A DNA stretch of 64,000 nucleotides from Gibbula magus (taxonomy: Eukaryota; Mollusca; Gastropoda; Trochida; Trochidae). The position numbers and the translations under genes are program-made. The DNA lies in contig OW388305.1 in NCBI GenBank assembly GCA_936450465.1, positions 53,310,625-53,374,624 of the forward strand, written 5' to 3'. Each line of letters begins with the position of its first letter. Positions within the stretch are counted from its first letter, which is position 1. The notes beneath the pieces are model-generated. The model saw only the letters and a program-made list of their open reading frames with translations. It ran no database searches and was not told where the DNA came from. Of the stretch, positions 45,001 through 51,000 are shown one piece after another.

Positions 45001-48000
45001 AAAGCGTACAACAAGTACATGGGAGGTGTTGATCGGGCCGACCAGATGTTGTCGTACACGCCGTTCCGAGTGAAGACCCTGATGTGGTGGAAACGGGTTT
45101 GGTTTCACGTTCTCAACGTTGCCATGTTGAACTCTTACATCGTTTATAAAGAATACAGCAAAGATAAACCTCTAAAAACAAGTCGGGAATACAGGAAGGC
45201 TTTGGCGCAACATATAGTAACATTTGCGGACAAGGAACAAGTTCCATCACTTTGCAGACGTCCCCGTGGTCGGCCGAGCACAAGCGACGAGAGTGTCACT
45301 TCATGTCTTCATGGACGTCACTTTCCGACGAAGATTGAGCCTGTCGGAAGGAAGAAAAACGTCACAAGGATGTGTGTGGTATGCTCTAAGGCAAAACGCG
45401 CCGTCCTCGCAAAACAGATTGAAGAAGGCAATGGGCCAGCAAGGAAGAAAAAACGAGTAGGCAGAGAGTCTTCTTATGAATGTACAGATTGTAATGTTTC
45501 TCTGTGCGCCGCACCATGCTTCAAACTGTACCACACCGCCACTGACTATTCCAGGGCTTACATCACTGCCACGGAAAAAGAAAGAAATGAAGAAGGGAAT
45601 GAAGAAGAAGAAAATTGAAAGTAAAGAGAGCCGAAGTGTGGACAACCAGTATATACACATTATATACATACCTTGTTAGGTCCCTAAAGCTGTTCTGCGC
45701 ACAACCGCAGGTAAATATTGTGTATATTTGTACATAAATGCATTGGAATTTCATTGTAATACATGTCATTGCAAATAAAATATTTTTTATTTTATCAAAG
45801 AGACAGAGAAAGTGAATGCGAGCTTTCATTGGAAGTTCAGCCAGAACCGCATCATAAAAAACACCCATAAATGCTGAACCGGGTGGCCGATTTTCATAAA
45901 ACTTACATGGGGTAAAGAGGAAAGATTCGGCTTTGATTCAATATAAAATTTATACATGCGCACGAAAAACTAAAGTTGCGGCACGTGCCCCGATATGCGC
46001 GATAGTCAAAAAGTTGCCTCAAAGTACCGAGGGTACCTTCATTTGGCACGCTATAGCTTCCGAACGAAGTTGCGCATTTTTTTCTTTTTGCATCATCGTA
46101 AAGAGCAATAAATTGTCTTCAATTCCATGTATCATATGTATATGCGCAGCGAAAAATAAACATGCGGCAAGTGATGCGCCAGATGTCGCAAAAAGTTAGT
46201 TTTTCAAAAATGAATTTTCTAAGTACTGGGGGTGCCTTCCTTACGCTCTTCATATATTGCGAACCATTTGACGTATTCCAATAATTTTTATATCATTGTA
46301 AAGAGGAATAAATTGTCTTCAAGTACATACGTGTTTCGCATGCGCCCGAAATAATTTACGATTTTATAAAGCTGGAAATAAAGACAAACTTTACACCGCG
46401 GCACCATGTATTGCGTTCGCCGCGGTGATAAGTGTATGCTGTGCTTATTAGTACCCATTAGTTCCACGCGCGCTCGGCTCTGGCACCCTCGGGGAGGTCT
46501 CGAGGAGGTCTCGAGGAGGTAACGGTACTGTAATTAGCACAGTCCCGGGGGGACCAAGCAGTGCCAGTAACTTGGTGCGCGTCGGGACCATTCACGTGGT
46601 ACTGTCGGGGTAGCGTCACTCTCCTTTGGTTGGTTATATTTTCTGAACCATAAGTCGTATTCTAATAATTTTTATGTCATTGTAAAGAGGAATAAACTAT
46701 CTACAAGCACATATAAATTTCGCAATATGCGCGCTCAGGAGTTTTGATTTCATAAAGCTGGAAATAAAGACAAACTTTAGATGACAATAGAATTATAACC
46801 ATAGGTCGCATTCTAATATTTTTTATATCATTGTAAAGACAAACATCTGGTCTTCAAGTCCATATAAAAATTTCAGTAGCGCGCTCCAAATTCATGATGT
46901 TATAAGGCCCGAATTAAAGACAATCTTTACAAAGTAATAGAAAAGTAAAGAAAAATCGTAAAAAAATAATTCAAAGATGCGGGTATAAAGCAACCATTTG
47001 TGTACGGGTGCCGCGACTTGAATTTGTATTCAACGCCCGTATATAGCCCGTATTCGCCATGTAGATGCGGTATATTTCGTAAAAACGGTACCGGAATCGC
47101 CGCCTGGAAATTCCGCCAGCAGAGCTCGTAAGTGCCTAAGCTCAAACTACTGCTGCGAGCTGCGAGCCTGTAAATTCCGCCACAGGGGCTAAAAAGGGTA
47201 AAATATATATACGCAACGTAAGGGTTAATCAACATAGGTTCATTGGTTGGCAATGAACAGTTGTCTCCAATCACTACTTTAATATAAAGGTTCAGTTTGT
47301 GTTTCTGATTGGATTGGATCAGTCCATTTTTTAATAATAGGTTAATCAGGTTATTCCATCTTTCTGTCAGTGCTGACATTATTCTGAACACACCAGCTGA
47401 TTGGGATTGGCTGATTTCAAATCAGCGGGTCAAAGTTTTGTTTTCACTTGCACTTCATTACATTGTACACAATATTCTAATGGTCAGAAAATTGTATTTC
47501 TGGGTCCCTAATTAGAATGCACGATGGATGCCGAGCGCACTTAGTATCTTTATTATAATCATAACAGCACATTTGTATAGTACCTTTCCATGCTGGCACA
47601 CAATATAAGAATAATCAACGAGTTGCAAAGAATTACCCTATCTGTCCCAAATTAATTATTGTGATAAACTCCGAGCTTTAGCGAGGAGTTTGACATAATA
47701 ATTCACGAGGGACAGATAATTCGTAATTCCGAGCACCGAGTTGGTTATTCTTTTTCTTACCCAAGATCATTTTAATGCGTAAAAATAAAAAAACAAGACC
47801 CGAATTAACGATCTTTGATTTGACTGTAAAATACAAATTGTAGTCATACGCCATTCATAAACTCTTTCACACCTTGAAGATGCGCATATCTAAATAGTTT
47901 GCAACTTGCTCTATTTTTTTCAGAACTATTCTAAAGTAACTGTTGAATTTTATTGCCAAAACGGTAAACTGACTTAGTAAACAACTCGTTTATATTGTAA

Positions 48001-51000
48001 AATATGTCGCAGAATGAGAGAAAATTAGTGAAAACGTAAACTAACAATCGCACTGTTGGAATGCAAGATAGGAGTGTAATTACGTCACCAAATGACGTCA
48101 TGGTTAATGACGTCACAAAGCAATGAGGTCACGGCAGTGCAGCCGGCGACTCTTGCATGCTGCTTCGCCTTGCAAGTTTAGTACTGTCATTACGGTCTCG
48201 GAAACTTAGGTTGAACATGATTTTATATTACCGTAGTGTCGCGGGTATAAGAACAGGGGGCTCGGCAAACAAACATCTTGAAAACATGGGGGTGGTCTAG
48301 TTACCGAGAAAGACCCCAACTCATGAGACCGAATTGACTCAATCCAAGATGGCGGCTCGTAACTAACACAAATAGGCAAGGCATGTTACCGGCATAAAGA
48401 ATATTGTACTTTGATGTTTTAAGTCTTTTAAACATAAACACGATATTATTAATATTCATTCATGTTATTTTTTTTATATATGATAATTATATTATGCACT
48501 AAAACATCATTTTTGTTTTTCAGAATTCTATGATCGGCGACTGCAAAAACCATGAAATCATTGCCATTAAATTTTTTATTTATGAATTTTGTATGCCATG
48601 TGTTGGGTTTAAAATGGTGTACAATGAATAAAAACGATAACATTCTTGAGTTGCGTTGTTGATAGTTACGTACGTAGTTGACAAAATAATTCAGAAAAAT
48701 GTAAATGTTTGGGATAAAATTTAGCTACTCACATCATACATCGACGTAAGTTACACGTCCCGATTTGATATTCACCATCATAGCTTAATTATAATGTTGT
48801 CAATAATGTTTATGTACGTTATGTAGTCATAAATTCCAGAACAAATATCGTAATTTGCTAACAAACTATTTACAAATCAGTGTTGGAAGCGTCAATGCAT
48901 GTCGACTGAAATGGCTTTTTTTCCAAAGGAAGTACAATATGATTGGCTGCTATATTAGTCTTGACCAATCAGAGCAGACTATCGTCATGACGGAATTCCC
49001 TTCCCGCAAGCGATGTCACTCTCTCAGTCACACACGATCTGTCACTAGGCTACATCATGTTGTTTACGATATTGTTTTGATGTTTTACTTCATAACATAA
49101 CATTAACACGATATTTATTTATGTAATTATGTTTATAAAACCGTAACTATATTCATTTAACGCACAAATACATCGTTTTTGTTTTTCAGGTGTAGCTACG
49201 ATCAGCGAAGCCATGATACTCTAGTTACTTTTTCTGTGAAATTTGTTATTGTCTTTGAATTAAAAAATGGTGTACCATGAATTAAAACGATAACAATAAG
49301 CTGTGATGTTGTGTTCTTGACAAAAAAATCAACAAAATGTTTTCACTCTGAAGCTCGATTATTCAAGAACGAGTGCAGAATATAACGAAACAGATGGCAG
49401 CGTCGGAACGAATGACTAATTATTTATGCGAACTCTCATTGGTGCATAATAGGGTGTGTCACCGTTTTCGAAATCTCATTGGCTGATATTTTTGGCGACT
49501 CAATAGACGTACGATACTTACTTCCTGGTTCGAATCAAAGTATTTAGACATTATAGATATATGTAATGTATGCAATTATTAAAATACATACGATAAGCTG
49601 TCAAAATAAGAACAAATATGCAATTATTAGAATATAAACGATAACTTTCAAAATAAGAATATTGAAAACAAAACACAACACGATATAACATGACAAATCA
49701 AACTTTATTGTATGTCCGAGAAATCGAATCTGTGCATGAATAGTTTGACCATTGAACATCTGGCAAAATGGGGGGTGGGCTATAACAAGAGAATAACCCC
49801 AACCAAGACAAGCCTCAGAAAAGTGGGGGTGGTCTTAGGCTCAAATATGGTCTAATACCTGCGACACTACGGTAATATGTTTTACTGACGTGTGACTTCA
49901 ATTAGGTATTCTCGAAATTGTTCAATTATGTGATTTAGCTAAAACAGGAGAGCTAAGGAATTCATGAATGAGCACAAAGTAGTTCCGTCAACCAATCAAA
50001 ACGCAAGTGATATTTAGAAAAACTGTAATTCCTATGACCATTATGAAAACTTTAATACCCGGCATATCTGTGCCCGCTTGGGTAAAAATTTGTATTATCA
50101 CCCTGATGGAATTTTACTTGCGGTGCTTCTACTTAGTGATCCACATGACTGTATAGGTCCGTATGTTCCATGTCCAGGTACCCATGTAAACAGCTGGGTG
50201 GACTGACAGTGAGTGAGTGCAGTGTGGATGAATTACCTTGCCCAAGGATACAACATAGTATGAGACCCAGGTAAAACATTGTAGGTGTCTCTACCAGGAT
50301 TCAAGCAGGATGAGAGGTACTAACTAACTACGCGAGACAGCTGTAGTGTACTGCAGGGAGAATGTCTGCAACACTACTGTGTCTATACATTAGGGTGAAA
50401 CCTGTTCCCAGAACCACCTACCCTTATCCTTATGTGTAAACATACTGCATCTAAGAGTGGTTTGTAATTACCGTATTTCCTCTAATAGGGGCCCGGGCCC
50501 TTATTAACATGTAAGGCTCTTAGCCCCCGGCGCTTATTGGAGGCCGGCTCTTATTTGAGGCCCAGCCCTTATTTAATTTTTAGCGTTGACCAATACACCT
50601 GATAATCTTCGATAACTCACTAAAATTTCTTAGAATAACACAAACTCCTTGCCATTTGACGTAAACTTAATTTAACATGGTAGTTTAACCCCTCTTAGTG
50701 CCTGGGAACATATATATGAGAAGTATATCTAGTAGGGGATGACCATTGATGTTATAACAATTTTCCACCGGTCAAAAAAATAAATTCATACTATTATGTA
50801 TATAAATAAAGCATAAACCTCAAGTATGTGTTACTATTCCAAATGGTCAACAATCTCACCCCTACACTTCATCTCAGCAGAAACTAGTGACATTTTCCAT
50901 TTTCAAATAATAACAGTTATCTGCCCCTTTGGTTGAAAAAAACCCCCAAAAAACCTGAGGCGTGGTTTTGAAACTGACGCAGGCAGAAACCAGAAACAAA

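Larger units (their letters stand above)
41262..47224 (+). mobile_element. Complete piggyBac-type transposon in NADK intron
   Basis: 5,963 bp bounded by TTAA at 41258-41261 and 47225-47228. Ends CCCTTAACATGCG and (inverted) CCCTTACGTTGCG agree at 10 of 13 bases. It carries one long uninterrupted transposase ORF on the plus strand, opposite to NADK. Subterminal regions of about 1.8 kb (left) and 1.3 kb (right) contain repeated modules. The element is much longer than the classic 2.5-kb piggyBac. Intact ORF, matching TTAA and readable TIRs suggest a recent insertion. Activity itself is not shown by sequence. Confidence 0.93.

Noticed and set aside
45301..45669. 122-codon minus frame over the transposase 3' end
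   Set aside because: Antisense shadow of the piggyBac C-terminal Cys/His domain and its acidic tail.
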